A stretch of DNA of 43,395 bases from Acidobacteriota bacterium (GCA_017883165.1 JADGOC010000015.1:1-43395), one strand, 5' to 3'; shown: positions 1-9,323, counted from the stretch's first letter. The notes: generated by a model from the letters alone, not told the origin. Made by a program: numbers and translations.

Positions 1-110
1 CACCAGTTCACGTCGCCGGGAATCGGTTCGTCGAGGAGATGGCGGAGACCCGCGCGATAGCCGGTCCGCGCGTCGAGCCAATCGGCGAGCGAGATCGGAT
101 CCTTCATCAT
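1..110 (-). CDS. Cytochrome b (quinol-cytochrome c reductase), N-terminal fragment, truncated by window edge
   Basis: Reverse strand reads MMKDPISLADWLDARTGYRAGLRHLLDEPIPGDVNW, typical of the cytochrome b N-terminus; directly downstream of the Rieske gene. Confidence 0.75.
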   Translation of the reverse strand, partial: MMKDPISLADWLDARTGYRAGLRHLLDEPIPGDVNW

Positions 111-123
111 CGGTGGAGGGCGG

Positions 124-603
124 CTAGAGCTGGACGAAGACGCGTCCGGCCTCGACGCGCGCCGAGAGCTCGGCCAGCGGACGCGGCGGCGGCCCGGCGA
201 TGTTCCGGCCGTCGGGGCTGAACGTACCGCCGTGGCACGGGCACTTGATCACTTTCTTGTCGGCATCGTAGCTGACGTGGCAGCCGAGATGGGTGCACGT
301 CGAGGAGAGGGCGCGCACGCCGCCCGATTGGGACTTGACCAGGAAGACGACCTGCTGGTCGACCGCCTCGTAGTATCCGTCCTGGCGCGTGACGCGGATC
401 GTGATCGGCGTCGGCACGCCGGGGGCGATGTCGCTCAGCCGTCCTGCGGGGCGCCAGGCTTCACGCCGTCCCGCCAGGCCCGGCGACACGACCGCGCCGC
501 CGACGACGAGGCCCAGGACCGACGCGATGGCGGTGGCAATGACGCCGATGGTGGCGCGGAGCCAGCCGCGACGATCAAATGCATGTTCACGCATCGGCCT
601 CAC
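124..603 (-). CDS. Rieske [2Fe-2S] protein of the bc complex
   Basis: CTHLGCHVSYDADKKVIKCPCHGGTFSPDGRNIAGPPPRPL (CTHLGC...CPCHGG motif) plus N-terminal TM; start GTG 603 or ATG 594. Confidence 0.92.
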   Translation of the reverse strand: MRPMREHAFDRRGWLRATIGVIATAIASVLGLVVGGAVVSPGLAGRREAWRPAGRLSDIAPGVPTPITIRVTRQDGYYEAVDQQVVFLVKSQSGGVRALSSTCTHLGCHVSYDADKKVIKCPCHGGTFSPDGRNIAGPPPRPLAELSARVEAGRVFVQL

Positions 604-662
604 CGCATTATACGGGCAGCACGATCCGCCGCGATCCTGCTAAGCTCAAGGATCAGAACGGC

Positions 663-2399
663 ATGGACACAGGCACTGGACCCTCCGCCGTCAGCCGGTG
701 GCTGCAGGATCGCAGCCTGCGGCTGGCCGCCGGCTTGGCAATCGCCGTCGCGATTCCGGTCGCCGTCCTTTTCTACTTCCAGTTTCGATCGCTCTCCGAC
801 CTCGACCGTTCCTCGACGGTCGTCCTGCGGCAGCTGAGCCAGGAAACCGCCGACGGGCTGACGCGCAGCGTGCAGGACGCGCTGAAATCGCCCTACGCCA
901 ACGTGCTGCTGCGCATCACGCAGCGCCAGGTCGAACCGCTCGATCTGGCCGTCATCGCGAGCACGTTCGAGCGATCGCTGGCGACCGACGCGTTCATCAC
1001 CCGCTATTACGTGTGGTCCGACGTGACCGACGTGCACCGCGGCGAAGTGCTCGCCTACGATCGCGACCGGCGCGGCTTCATTGATGATGTGCCCGAGGCC
1101 GACACGCTCGTCCGCCGCGTCCGCGCACTGGCGGCGCAGAAGCGGTCGATCGCGGTGTTCGAAACGACGATTGACGGCTGCCGCACGTACCTCCAGGCGC
1201 AACTGCGCTTCTCCTCGGCGGCGCGCGACCGATTGACGAGCTTCGTGGCGATCGCGGCCGACGGCGATCGCCTGCGGTCCGAGTATTTCCCGGCGCTCCT
1301 CGCGGCCAGACTCAAGACGGTCGAGGGGCCGACCGGATTCCCGCCGCTGGTCGTCACGCTGCTCGATGCGCAGGGAAGCGTCATCTTCCCGGACGGCGGA
1401 TCGATGGCGACGCGTTACGTGGACGAGCGGACGTTTCCGATCGCCTTCATCGACCCGGAGCTCCTGCCGCTCGCGGCGCCCGAGCCGCACGAGACGTGGC
1501 GCATCCGCACCGGCTACGGCAATCAGACGATCCCCGAGATCATCGAGGCGCGCGCGCGACCGCAGCGCGCGATGATGGCCGTGCTCGCCGGCGTCATGGT
1601 GCTGAGCCTCTTTTTCGTCGTCCGCGCCGCGGCGCGCGAGGTCAGGCTGGCCGAGCTCAAGGCGAACTTCGTGTCGAACGTGTCGCACGATTTGAAGACG
1701 CCGCTCGCCCTGATTCAGCTCTTCGCGGAGACCTTGGAGCTCGGCCGCCTCAAGAACACGGACCGCGCGCAGGAGTATTACCGCATCATCAACAGCGAAG
1801 CACGCAAGCTGACAAAGCTCATCAACAACCTGCTCGATTTTTCGCGCATCGAGGCGGGCCTGCGGCGCTACAAGACCGGGCCGGCCGATCTCGGCGCGGT
1901 GACCGCGCACGTCGTCGACTCGCTCGCCAGCCAGTTCCGGCATCACGGGTTCACGGTGACGACGCGGATCGCGCCAGACCTGCCGCCGGTGGTCATGGAT
2001 CGGGAAGCGGCCGAGCAGGCGATCGAGAATCTGCTCTCGAACGCGATGAAGTATTCACCCGAGCGCCGCCCGATCCTCGTGGAGGTCGCGGGCGTCGACG
2101 GCTACGGGCTGGTACGCGTGACCGATCAGGGCATCGGCATTCCGCCGGCGCTGCAGCGCAGAATCTTCCGCAAGTTCTTCCGCATTCAGACCGACGCCGG
2201 CTCCGGCGCGCAGGGCACCGGCCTCGGTCTCGCCATCGTCGATCACATCATGCGGGGGCTTGGCGGCTTCGTGCGGGTTGACAGCGAGCCGGGCCGCGGC
2301 AGTACATTCACCCTGCACTTCCCCATATTCAAAGAGGCGCATGACGAAGCGGATACTGGTGATCGAGGACGAACCGCAGATGTTGCTCGGTCTGCGTGA
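663..2399 (+). CDS. Membrane sensor histidine kinase
   Basis: Two TM segments, HisKA box VSNVSHDLKTPLALIQLFAETLELG, HATPase motifs (N..SNAMKYSP, DQGIGIP, GTGLGLAIV); ATG at 663 preferred over the 579 extension. Confidence 0.93.
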   Translation: MDTGTGPSAVSRWLQDRSLRLAAGLAIAVAIPVAVLFYFQFRSLSDLDRSSTVVLRQLSQETADGLTRSVQDALKSPYANVLLRITQRQVEPLDLAVIASTFERSLATDAFITRYYVWSDVTDVHRGEVLAYDRDRRGFIDDVPEADTLVRRVRALAAQKRSIAVFETTIDGCRTYLQAQLRFSSAARDRLTSFVAIAADGDRLRSEYFPALLAARLKTVEGPTGFPPLVVTLLDAQGSVIFPDGGSMATRYVDERTFPIAFIDPELLPLAAPEPHETWRIRTGYGNQTIPEIIEARARPQRAMMAVLAGVMVLSLFFVVRAAAREVRLAELKANFVSNVSHDLKTPLALIQLFAETLELGRLKNTDRAQEYYRIINSEARKLTKLINNLLDFSRIEAGLRRYKTGPADLGAVTAHVVDSLASQFRHHGFTVTTRIAPDLPPVVMDREAAEQAIENLLSNAMKYSPERRPILVEVAGVDGYGLVRVTDQGIGIPPALQRRIFRKFFRIQTDAGSGAQGTGLGLAIVDHIMRGLGGFVRVDSEPGRGSTFTLHFPIFKEAHDEADTGDRGRTADVARSA

Positions 2400-3024
2400 C
2401 AATCTCGAGCTCGAAGGCTACGAAGTCATCACGGCGGCGGACGGCGAGGAGGGGCTGGCGAAGGCGCTTGCCTCGGCGCCCGACCTGGTCCTTCTCGACG
2501 TCACGCTGCCGCGCAAGAACGGCTTCGAGGTGTGCCGCGAGCTGCGCGCGCGCGCCAATGCGACGCCCGTGGTGATGCTCACCGCCCGCTCGCAGGAAAC
2601 GGAAAAAGTCCTCGGCCTCGAGCTCGGGGCCGACGATTACGTCACCAAGCCGTTCAGCATCACGGAGCTCCTGGCGCGGGTGCGCGCCGTGCTGCGCCGC
2701 GCCGGCGGGCGCCCCTCGAGCCTCGAGACCTGCCGCATCGGCGACATCGAGATCGATTTCCGCACCCACCAGGCGCATCGCGCGGGACAGCGCATCGAGT
2801 TCACCGCGCGCGAATTCGATTTACTCCGCCACCTCGTCGCGCACACCGGACAGGTGGTGACGCGCGAGCAGATCCTCAATCAGGTCTGGGGGTACGAGGA
2901 ATCGCCGACCACGCGCACCATCGACAACTTCGTCGCGAAGCTCCGCCAGAAGATCGAGCGCGCCCCGCACGAGCCGGAGCACATCCTCACCGTTCACGGG
3001 GCGGGCTACAAGTTTGTTGGCTAG
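2341..3024 (+). CDS. OmpR-family response regulator
   Basis: MTKRILVIEDEPQMLLG, receiver domain plus winged-helix C-terminus (REQILNQVWGYEESPTTRTIDNFVAKLRQKIE). Confidence 0.94.
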   Translation: MTKRILVIEDEPQMLLGLRDNLELEGYEVITAADGEEGLAKALASAPDLVLLDVTLPRKNGFEVCRELRARANATPVVMLTARSQETEKVLGLELGADDYVTKPFSITELLARVRAVLRRAGGRPSSLETCRIGDIEIDFRTHQAHRAGQRIEFTAREFDLLRHLVAHTGQVVTREQILNQVWGYEESPTTRTIDNFVAKLRQKIERAPHEPEHILTVHGAGYKFVG

Positions 3025-3036
3025 ATCAAACGCAAC

Positions 3037-3060
3037 CACGAAGACACGAAAACACGAAAA
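3037..3060. repeat. 8-bp short tandem repeat cacgaaga-cacgaaaa-cacgaaaa
   Basis: Direct reading, between convergent genes. Confidence 0.85.
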
Positions 3061-3063
3061 AGG

Positions 3064-3876
3064 CTAGCCGGGGACGTACTCGACGATGATGGCCGTGCAG
3101 TTGTCGCGGCTGCCGCGCGCCAGCGCCGCGCGGACGAGCGCGGCCGGCATCGCCCCTGCGTCGGTCGAGCCGCGCACGATGCCTTCGAGCTGTTCCTGAT
3201 CCAGCACGCCGTGGACCCCGTCGGTCGTCAGCAGAAACCGTTCCCCTCCCGATAGTGTCTCCTCGACGACGTGCACGTCGACGCGCGGCCGCGCGCCGAC
3301 GACGTTGGTCAACGCGTTGCGCATCGGATGGTGCCGAAGCGTCGCCGGATCGGTCTCTGGATTCTGCGCCAGCACCGTCGCCACCCACGAGTCGTCGTGG
3401 GTCAGCTGGCGCAGGCGAACGACGAGATCACCGCCGCCTGCGGCGGCCGGCGCGAAGCGGTAGGCGCGGCTGTCGCCGACGTGGCCGATCGAGATCCGGT
3501 TCCCCACGACGAGCGCGGCGACGACCGTCGTGCCCATCCCCGCGTACGCGTCCGAGGTGGACGCCATCTCGAGAATCTGCACGTTGGCGAGGTGAATGGC
3601 TGTCCGCAGGAGGTTGCCGCCTTCGGACAAGGTTGGATCGAGGCCGAATGGCCACGTCTCGGCGACGCTGGGCCCGCGGCCGCCGCGGCGCACGAGGACG
3701 TCGCCGACGAAATCGGCGATCGCATCGACCGCAAGGCGCGCCGCCACCTCGCCCGCGTTGTGACCGCCCATGCCGTCAGCCGCCACCGCGAGCCCCAGCG
3801 ACTCGTCGATGACGAAGTAATCTTCGTTGGTCGCCCGGACGCGGCCCTTGTCGGTCACTCCATACGCGCGTAGCAC
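3064..3876 (-). CDS. PP2C-family serine/threonine protein phosphatase
   Basis: TNEDYFVIDESLGLAVAADGMGGHNAGE, GHVGDSRAYR, LTTDGVHGVL, RDNCTAIIV motifs. Confidence 0.93.
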   Translation of the reverse strand: MLRAYGVTDKGRVRATNEDYFVIDESLGLAVAADGMGGHNAGEVAARLAVDAIADFVGDVLVRRGGRGPSVAETWPFGLDPTLSEGGNLLRTAIHLANVQILEMASTSDAYAGMGTTVVAALVVGNRISIGHVGDSRAYRFAPAAAGGGDLVVRLRQLTHDDSWVATVLAQNPETDPATLRHHPMRNALTNVVGARPRVDVHVVEETLSGGERFLLTTDGVHGVLDQEQLEGIVRGSTDAGAMPAALVRAALARGSRDNCTAIIVEYVPG

Positions 3877-3979
3877 CCTACACCCTTGAAAGTCTCGTGC
3901 TTTATCGGCCGCCGCTCCATCTGTATGTAGTGCTCGGGAACCATTGACCTCGCCTCGTCGTCCAAGCCAATACCCTGAT

Positions 3980-4001
3980 TATCTAGGTATACTGGAGCGC
4001 G
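3980..4001 (+). promoter_or_regulatory. Putative PadR/ADOP promoter with -10-like TATACT
   Basis: ttatctaggTATACTggagcgcgATG; box ends 8 nt before the ATG. Confidence 0.4.
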
Positions 4002-4337
4002 ATGGCTGATACCACGGCTGAACTGCTGCACGGCACCCTCGTCGCGCTGATTCTCAAGACCCTCGCCGGAGGACGCCGCCACGGCTACGCGATCGCCCGC
4101 GCCATCGAGGACGCCACCGACGGCGTCGTCGAGGTCGAGGACGGTTCACTCTACCCCGCGCTGTATCGCATGGAGCGCAGCGGCTGGATCGAGGCCGAAT
4201 GGGGCGTGTCCGAGCTCGGCCGCAAAGCGAAATTGTACCGGCTGACGCCGCGCGGCCGCCGTCAGCTCACCGCCGAAACCGCGGAGTGGGCACGCTTTGC
4301 CGCGGCCATCTCCCACGTCCTGTTGCCGGCGTCATGA
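4002..4337 (+). CDS. PadR-family transcriptional regulator
   Basis: LLHGTLVALILKTLAGGRRHGYAIARAIEDATDGVVEVEDGSLYPALYRMERSGWIEAEW. Confidence 0.93.
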   Translation: MADTTAELLHGTLVALILKTLAGGRRHGYAIARAIEDATDGVVEVEDGSLYPALYRMERSGWIEAEWGVSELGRKAKLYRLTPRGRRQLTAETAEWARFAAAISHVLLPAS

Positions 4338-7003
4338 GGTTCCATTCCTGGCCGTGGAAGCCGCGCGTCGACGATGAAGTCGACGACGAGCTGACGTTCC
4401 ATCTCGAGATGCGCACGCGCGAGCTCGTGGAGCGCGGCATGAACGCGGCCGACGCCCGGCGCGAGGCCGACCGCCGGATGGGCAATATCGACCGCGTGCG
4501 CGCGGCCTGCCGCGCGCTCGGCGAAGGGAGAGATCGACACATGCGCCGCGTCCAATACCTGAGCGAATTCGTCCAGGACCTCGGCTTCGCGTGGCGCCAG
4601 TTGCGCCGCAATCCCGGCTTTGCGCTCGTCGCCGTACTGACGCTCGCGCTCGGCATCGGCGGCTCGACCGCAATCTTCAGCGCCGTCTACGCCGTCGTCA
4701 TGCGTCCGCTGCCCTTGCGCGACCCGACGCGGCTGATGGTCGTCGGCGAAACGGTTCGCGACATGCCGGCAATGGCGGGCAGCGTGTCGGCGGGCAACTA
4801 CGTCGACGTCGTCGCGGGCACGACGACGTTCGAGGGGATCGCGGCCGAGCAGTTCTCGAACTTCAATCTAGCGGAAGGCGGCGCACCCGAGCGGATTGTC
4901 GGCGGCCGCGTCACCGCGAATTTCTTCGACGTCATGGGCGCGCATCCGATCGCCGGCCGCGTGTTTCGCGCCGACGAGGATCGTCCCGGCCACGAGCAGG
5001 AAGTGATGGTGAGCCACCGCCTGTGGGTCCGGCGGTTCGGCGAGAGCGCGTCGATCGTCGGCAGCCAGCTTCGGATGAACGGCACGCCGTACATCGTCGT
5101 GGGCGTGATGCCGTCATCCTTCGATCTGACCACCGACACCGAGGATCTCTGGGTGCCGATCGCGTTCACCGACGAGCGCAAGGCACAGCATGACGAGCAC
5201 TACCTCACGGTGTTTGGGCGGCTGAAGGCCGGCGTCTCCCGGCAGCAGGCGCTTGCGGAGCTCGAGACGGTCGCCGCGCGTCTGCGGCGTGACGTGCCGA
5301 GAGACGACATCGAGGTCGGGTTCCTGCTGATCCCGTTCACCGATCAGCTCGTCGGCGACTATCGCACACGGCTGCTCGTGCTCCTCGGCGCGGTCGGTGT
5401 GGTGCTGCTGATCGCGTGCGGCAACGTCGCCAATCTGCTGCTCGCGCGCGGCGCGGCGCGCGGACGCGAGATCGCGATCCGCACCGCGCTTGGCGCGGGC
5501 CAGTGGCGGATCGTGCGGCAGTTTCTCACCGAGAGCATGGTCCTCGCGCTCTGCGCGACTGGTGTCGGCCTGCTGCTCGCGCGGGCGATGCTCGCGGCCG
5601 TCGTCTCGTGGAATCCCGAACACATCCCGCGCCTCGAGGCCGCGCGGATCGATCCGGTGGCGCTCGCGTTCGCGATCGCGATGGCGCTCGCGAGCAGCGT
5701 CCTCTTCGGCCTGGCGCCGGCGCTGCGCCTGTCGAAGCCTGACGTCCACACCGGACTCCGCGACGGCGCGCGCGGTGCGACCGGCGGCGGATTCCGCGAT
5801 CGTCTGCGCGCGGGACTGATCGTCGGCGAGGTGGCGCTGTCGCTGTTGCTGCTTTTCGGCGCCGGCCTGCTGATGCGCAGCGCGATGGCGCTGCAGCACG
5901 TCAATGTCGGTTTCAATCCGGGCGGCGTACTGACGGCGCGTATCGCGCTGCCGGCGGCGTCGTACGCCGAGCCGGACCGCGTCGTCGCGGCCTTTCAGCG
6001 CGTAGCGGACGCGGCGCGAGAGATTCCCGGCGTGACGGCGGCGGCGGTGACGTCCAACACGCCGATGGCGCCCGGCGGCGGATCGAACGGGCTGATTCCG
6101 GAAGGACGCCCACTCGACCTCAAGAGCGTGATTCAAAGCCGGCTGCGGATGATCACGCCGGACTTCTTTCGCGCGATGCAGATTCCGATCGTCCGCGGGC
6201 GCGGCTTCAGCGATCAGGATCGGCGCGGTGCGCCGAAAGTGATGATCGTGAGCGCCGCGTTCGCCGCGGAGGCGTACCACGGGCAGGATCCTATCGGCAA
6301 GCGCGTCGTCTGCTGCGAATCGGGTCCGAACGGCACGCCGGACTGGAAGATCGTCATCGGCGTGGCGGGCGACGTGCGGACGGATGGACCCTCGGTGGCG
6401 CCGGCGCCGGAATTCTACCTGCCGATCGCGCAGGCGCCGCCAGCGGCGTGGGAATGGGTGCAGCGGTCGATGTACGTCGTGGTGCGGACCGGCGGCTCGC
6501 CGGCGGCGCTCACGCAGTCGCTGCGTGCGGCAGTCGCGCGGATCGATCCGGATCTGCCGGTCTTCGATGTACGGATGATGGACGAGCGGCTGGCGGACGC
6601 GCTCGCGACCGAACGCTTCAACACGCTGCTCCTGACGATTCTCGGCGTCGTCGGTCTGCTGCTGGCCGCGTCGGGGATCTACGGCGTGATCGCGTATTTC
6701 GTGAGCCAGCGCACGCAGGAGATCGGCGTGCGCATGGCGCTCGGTGCGACGCCGGGAAGCGTGGTGCGGCTGATCCTCAGCCAGTCGCTGCGGCCGGTCG
6801 CGGTGGGCGCGGCGATCGGCGTCGTCGCCGCGCTGGCGGCCAGCCGCGTGCTGACGGCGCAGCTCTTCGGCGTCAGCCGGACCGATCCGCTGACGATCGC
6901 GGCCGTCGTCACGGTGTTGGTGGCCGTGGCGCTCATCGCCAGCGTCGTCCCCGCCCGGCGCGCCGCGTCGATCGAGCCGACGCGCGCGCTGCAAGCGGAA
7001 TAG
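4334..7003 (+). CDS. ABC transporter permease, ADOP/MacB-like (two FtsX domains)
   Basis: ATGA overlap with padR; MacB_PCD-like segments and FtsX segments (VLLIACGNVANLLLARGAARGREIAIRTALGA; EIGVRMALGATPGSVVRLI). Confidence 0.92.
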   Translation: MRFHSWPWKPRVDDEVDDELTFHLEMRTRELVERGMNAADARREADRRMGNIDRVRAACRALGEGRDRHMRRVQYLSEFVQDLGFAWRQLRRNPGFALVAVLTLALGIGGSTAIFSAVYAVVMRPLPLRDPTRLMVVGETVRDMPAMAGSVSAGNYVDVVAGTTTFEGIAAEQFSNFNLAEGGAPERIVGGRVTANFFDVMGAHPIAGRVFRADEDRPGHEQEVMVSHRLWVRRFGESASIVGSQLRMNGTPYIVVGVMPSSFDLTTDTEDLWVPIAFTDERKAQHDEHYLTVFGRLKAGVSRQQALAELETVAARLRRDVPRDDIEVGFLLIPFTDQLVGDYRTRLLVLLGAVGVVLLIACGNVANLLLARGAARGREIAIRTALGAGQWRIVRQFLTESMVLALCATGVGLLLARAMLAAVVSWNPEHIPRLEAARIDPVALAFAIAMALASSVLFGLAPALRLSKPDVHTGLRDGARGATGGGFRDRLRAGLIVGEVALSLLLLFGAGLLMRSAMALQHVNVGFNPGGVLTARIALPAASYAEPDRVVAAFQRVADAAREIPGVTAAAVTSNTPMAPGGGSNGLIPEGRPLDLKSVIQSRLRMITPDFFRAMQIPIVRGRGFSDQDRRGAPKVMIVSAAFAAEAYHGQDPIGKRVVCCESGPNGTPDWKIVIGVAGDVRTDGPSVAPAPEFYLPIAQAPPAAWEWVQRSMYVVVRTGGSPAALTQSLRAAVARIDPDLPVFDVRMMDERLADALATERFNTLLLTILGVVGLLLAASGIYGVIAYFVSQRTQEIGVRMALGATPGSVVRLILSQSLRPVAVGAAIGVVAALAASRVLTAQLFGVSRTDPLTIAAVVTVLVAVALIASVVPARRAASIEPTRALQAE

Positions 7004-7020
7004 GTACGCCTCAGTACGTA

Positions 7021-7042
7021 GTGTCCGGCTTCAGCCGGACCG
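7021..7042. repeat. REP-like palindrome GTGTCCGGCTTCAGCCGGACCG
   Basis: gtccggct(7023-7030) tc agccggac(7033-7040); lies between convergent genes. Confidence 0.85.
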
Positions 7043-8017
7043 TCCCAGCAATCTGGCCGCGTTGCCGCCCAAAATACCCGCGCGGTCGCTGTCGGAAATG
7101 GGCAGCTTTCGAATCGAGTCGAGCATCGACGGGATGCTGCCGATCTGGTGCGGGTAGTCGCTGCCGGCGAGGATGCGATCGACGCCGGCGAATTTGATTG
7201 CCAGCTCGAGCGCGTTCACGTCGAAGTTCACGGTGTCGTAGTAGAACTGCCGCAGGTACGAGCTCGGCGGCCGCTGGATGTGCGCGCGGCAGTCGCGGAA
7301 CGCATGGAAGCCGCGGTCGAAGCGTTCGGCCATGTACGGCACGGCGCCGCCCAGGTGACAGAGCGCCCATTTGATCTTCGGGAACCGTTCGGGTACGCCG
7401 GCGAAGACGAGCGAGGCGGCCGCCAGCGTCGTGTCCATCAGAAAGCCGACGAGCGGCATCAGCCAGTACTTCTGCATCGCTTCGACACCCACCGGATCGG
7501 TGGGATGGATGTACAGCACCGCGCCCAGATCGTTGGCCACCTCGTAGATCGGCCAGAACTTCTCGTCGCTGAGCGCATCGCCGTTGACGTTGCTGAAGAG
7601 CATCGCGCCCGGCATCTTCAACTGCCGGCACGCGCGATCGAGCTCCTTGACCGACGCCGCCGGATCGTTCAGCGGCAGCGTCGCGAGCGCCGTGAAGTGC
7701 TTCCCTCTCGTCTCCATCGCTTCGCGAAATTCATCGTTTACGAGCGAGGCGAGCTCCACGGCGCGCTTCGGCGTCTCGACGTGCGTCCCCGGCGTCGTCA
7801 GCGTCACGACCTGCTTGTCCACGCCGTGCTCGTCGAGGACGCCCGCGCGGTACGCGAGGTCGCGATGGCCGCGGACCGCGACGTTGTAGTCGCCCGGATA
7901 GTGCAGCACCGGGTTGCCTTCCGCGTCGATCGTCACCTTCACACTGCTCTTTCCAGACTTGAGCGCGTCGATGTACTTCGGCGGATAGTAATGGTTGTGG
8001 AAATCAATGACGGACAT
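7031..8017 (-). CDS. Amidohydrolase, aminocarboxymuconate-semialdehyde decarboxylase-like
   Basis: MSVIDFHNHYYPPKYI; ILAGSDYPHQIGSI; TIM-barrel amidohydrolase-2 style motifs. Confidence 0.85.
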   Translation of the reverse strand: MSVIDFHNHYYPPKYIDALKSGKSSVKVTIDAEGNPVLHYPGDYNVAVRGHRDLAYRAGVLDEHGVDKQVVTLTTPGTHVETPKRAVELASLVNDEFREAMETRGKHFTALATLPLNDPAASVKELDRACRQLKMPGAMLFSNVNGDALSDEKFWPIYEVANDLGAVLYIHPTDPVGVEAMQKYWLMPLVGFLMDTTLAAASLVFAGVPERFPKIKWALCHLGGAVPYMAERFDRGFHAFRDCRAHIQRPPSSYLRQFYYDTVNFDVNALELAIKFAGVDRILAGSDYPHQIGSIPSMLDSIRKLPISDSDRAGILGGNAARLLGRSG

Positions 8018-9323
8018 CAAGCCTCCTGGGCCTCCTGGGTTTCCAGATGTAGTAGACGGGCAAGCCCGCGGCGACCAGCGCGAGCCCTGATGCGCTCTCG
8101 ACGGGATCCGTCACGAGCGAATTCAAAACGATGATCAGGCAGATGGACGCAAACAGAAGCGGCGCGATCGGAAATCCCCACGCGCGAAAGACCGGTGCGT
8201 AGCCGGCCGAGCGCCGCAGCCGCACGACGCCGATCGCCAGCGCGCCGAAAAAGATCCACTCGGTGTAGACCACGCGCGTGAACAGCGCGCGGTACGTGCC
8301 GGTGAGCACGAGGATCGACGACCAGATCGCCTGCGCGACAATGGCCGCGTGCGGCGACTTGAAGCGCGGATGAATCGCGCCCATCCAGCCGAAGAGCAGT
8401 CCGTCGCGCGCCATGGCGTAGTACACGCGCGGCCCGGCCAGGATGATGCCGCTCATCGCGCCGAGCGCGGAGACGACGACGAGCACGGAGATCGCCGCGG
8501 AGGCCTTCGGCCCGGCGACCGCTGCCGCGGCGTCGGCGGCGATGCGCGTCGAGGCCAGCACCTGATCGAGCGGCAGCACGAGCACGTACGCCGCATTCAG
8601 CGCGAGGTACGTGGCGACGACGACGGCGATGCCGAGCATCAGCGCGCGAGGGATGGTGCGTTCGGGGTCGCGCGTCTCCTCCGCCGCATACGTCACCATG
8701 TGCCAGCCGCCAAAGGCGAAGAGCCCCGCGACGAGCGCCTTCAGAAAGCCTCGCGCGTCGACGCGCCCGGCCGTCGCGTTGGGGAATGAGAGGTGCGAGG
8801 CGCCGGCGCCGAACAGCACGGCGAGCAGCAGGGCGATCGCCAGCACTTTCGTCAGGGTCAGGCCGGTCTGCACGGCGCTGCCGGGGCGGACGCCCAGATA
8901 GTTGATCGCCGACAAGCCGACAATCGCGCCGACGGCGATCCCGCGAATGCCCGCATCGCCGACGTGCGCACCGCCGACGGCGTACCGCGCCACGATGACG
9001 GCGATCGCCGCGATGATGCCGGAGTGCATGCTCCAGAACATCGCCCAGCCCCACAGAAAGCCGGCCGCCGGCGAAAACATCTGGCGCAGGAACACGTAAA
9101 CGCCGCCCGTCTGCGGAAACGCCGACGACAGCTCGGCGCAGATGCTCGCGCCAAACCAGGTGAGCGCGCCGGCGGCGATCCACACGACCAGCATGCCGCC
9201 GAAGGTCGGCGCGGCGCGGCTCACTTCCGACGGTTGAACGAAGATCGACGCGCCGACGATGGTGCCGACCACCATGGCCGTCGCCTGCGGCAGGCCAATG
9301 GAACGTCGGAGCGCGGCGCGCAT
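8004..9323 (-). CDS. APC-family amino acid permease
   Basis: Multi-TM; IGLPQATAMVVGTIVGASIFVQPSEV..., FAFGGWHMVTYAAEETRDPERTIPRALMLG. Confidence 0.92.
   Translation of the reverse strand: MRAALRRSIGLPQATAMVVGTIVGASIFVQPSEVSRAAPTFGGMLVVWIAAGALTWFGASICAELSSAFPQTGGVYVFLRQMFSPAAGFLWGWAMFWSMHSGIIAAIAVIVARYAVGGAHVGDAGIRGIAVGAIVGLSAINYLGVRPGSAVQTGLTLTKVLAIALLLAVLFGAGASHLSFPNATAGRVDARGFLKALVAGLFAFGGWHMVTYAAEETRDPERTIPRALMLGIAVVVATYLALNAAYVLVLPLDQVLASTRIAADAAAAVAGPKASAAISVLVVVSALGAMSGIILAGPRVYYAMARDGLLFGWMGAIHPRFKSPHAAIVAQAIWSSILVLTGTYRALFTRVVYTEWIFFGALAIGVVRLRRSAGYAPVFRAWGFPIAPLLFASICLIIVLNSLVTDPVESASGLALVAAGLPVYYIWKPRRPRRLDVRH
8022..8039. repeat. 9-bp tandem duplication cctcctggg x2 (minus strand CCCAGGAGG)
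   Basis: Direct reading; codes PRRPRR in the permease and contains the amidohydrolase SD. Confidence 0.9.

Noticed and set aside
600-1946. 448-aa minus-strand ORF opposite the histidine kinase
   Set aside because: Shadow ORF; sense strand is unambiguous.
5114-6994. 626-aa minus-strand ORF opposite the first ADOP permease (and 16086-17897 opposite the second)
   Set aside because: Composition extremely rich in R, D, H, Q; typical high-GC antisense ORFs. Similar appearance in both reflects the paralogous sense genes.
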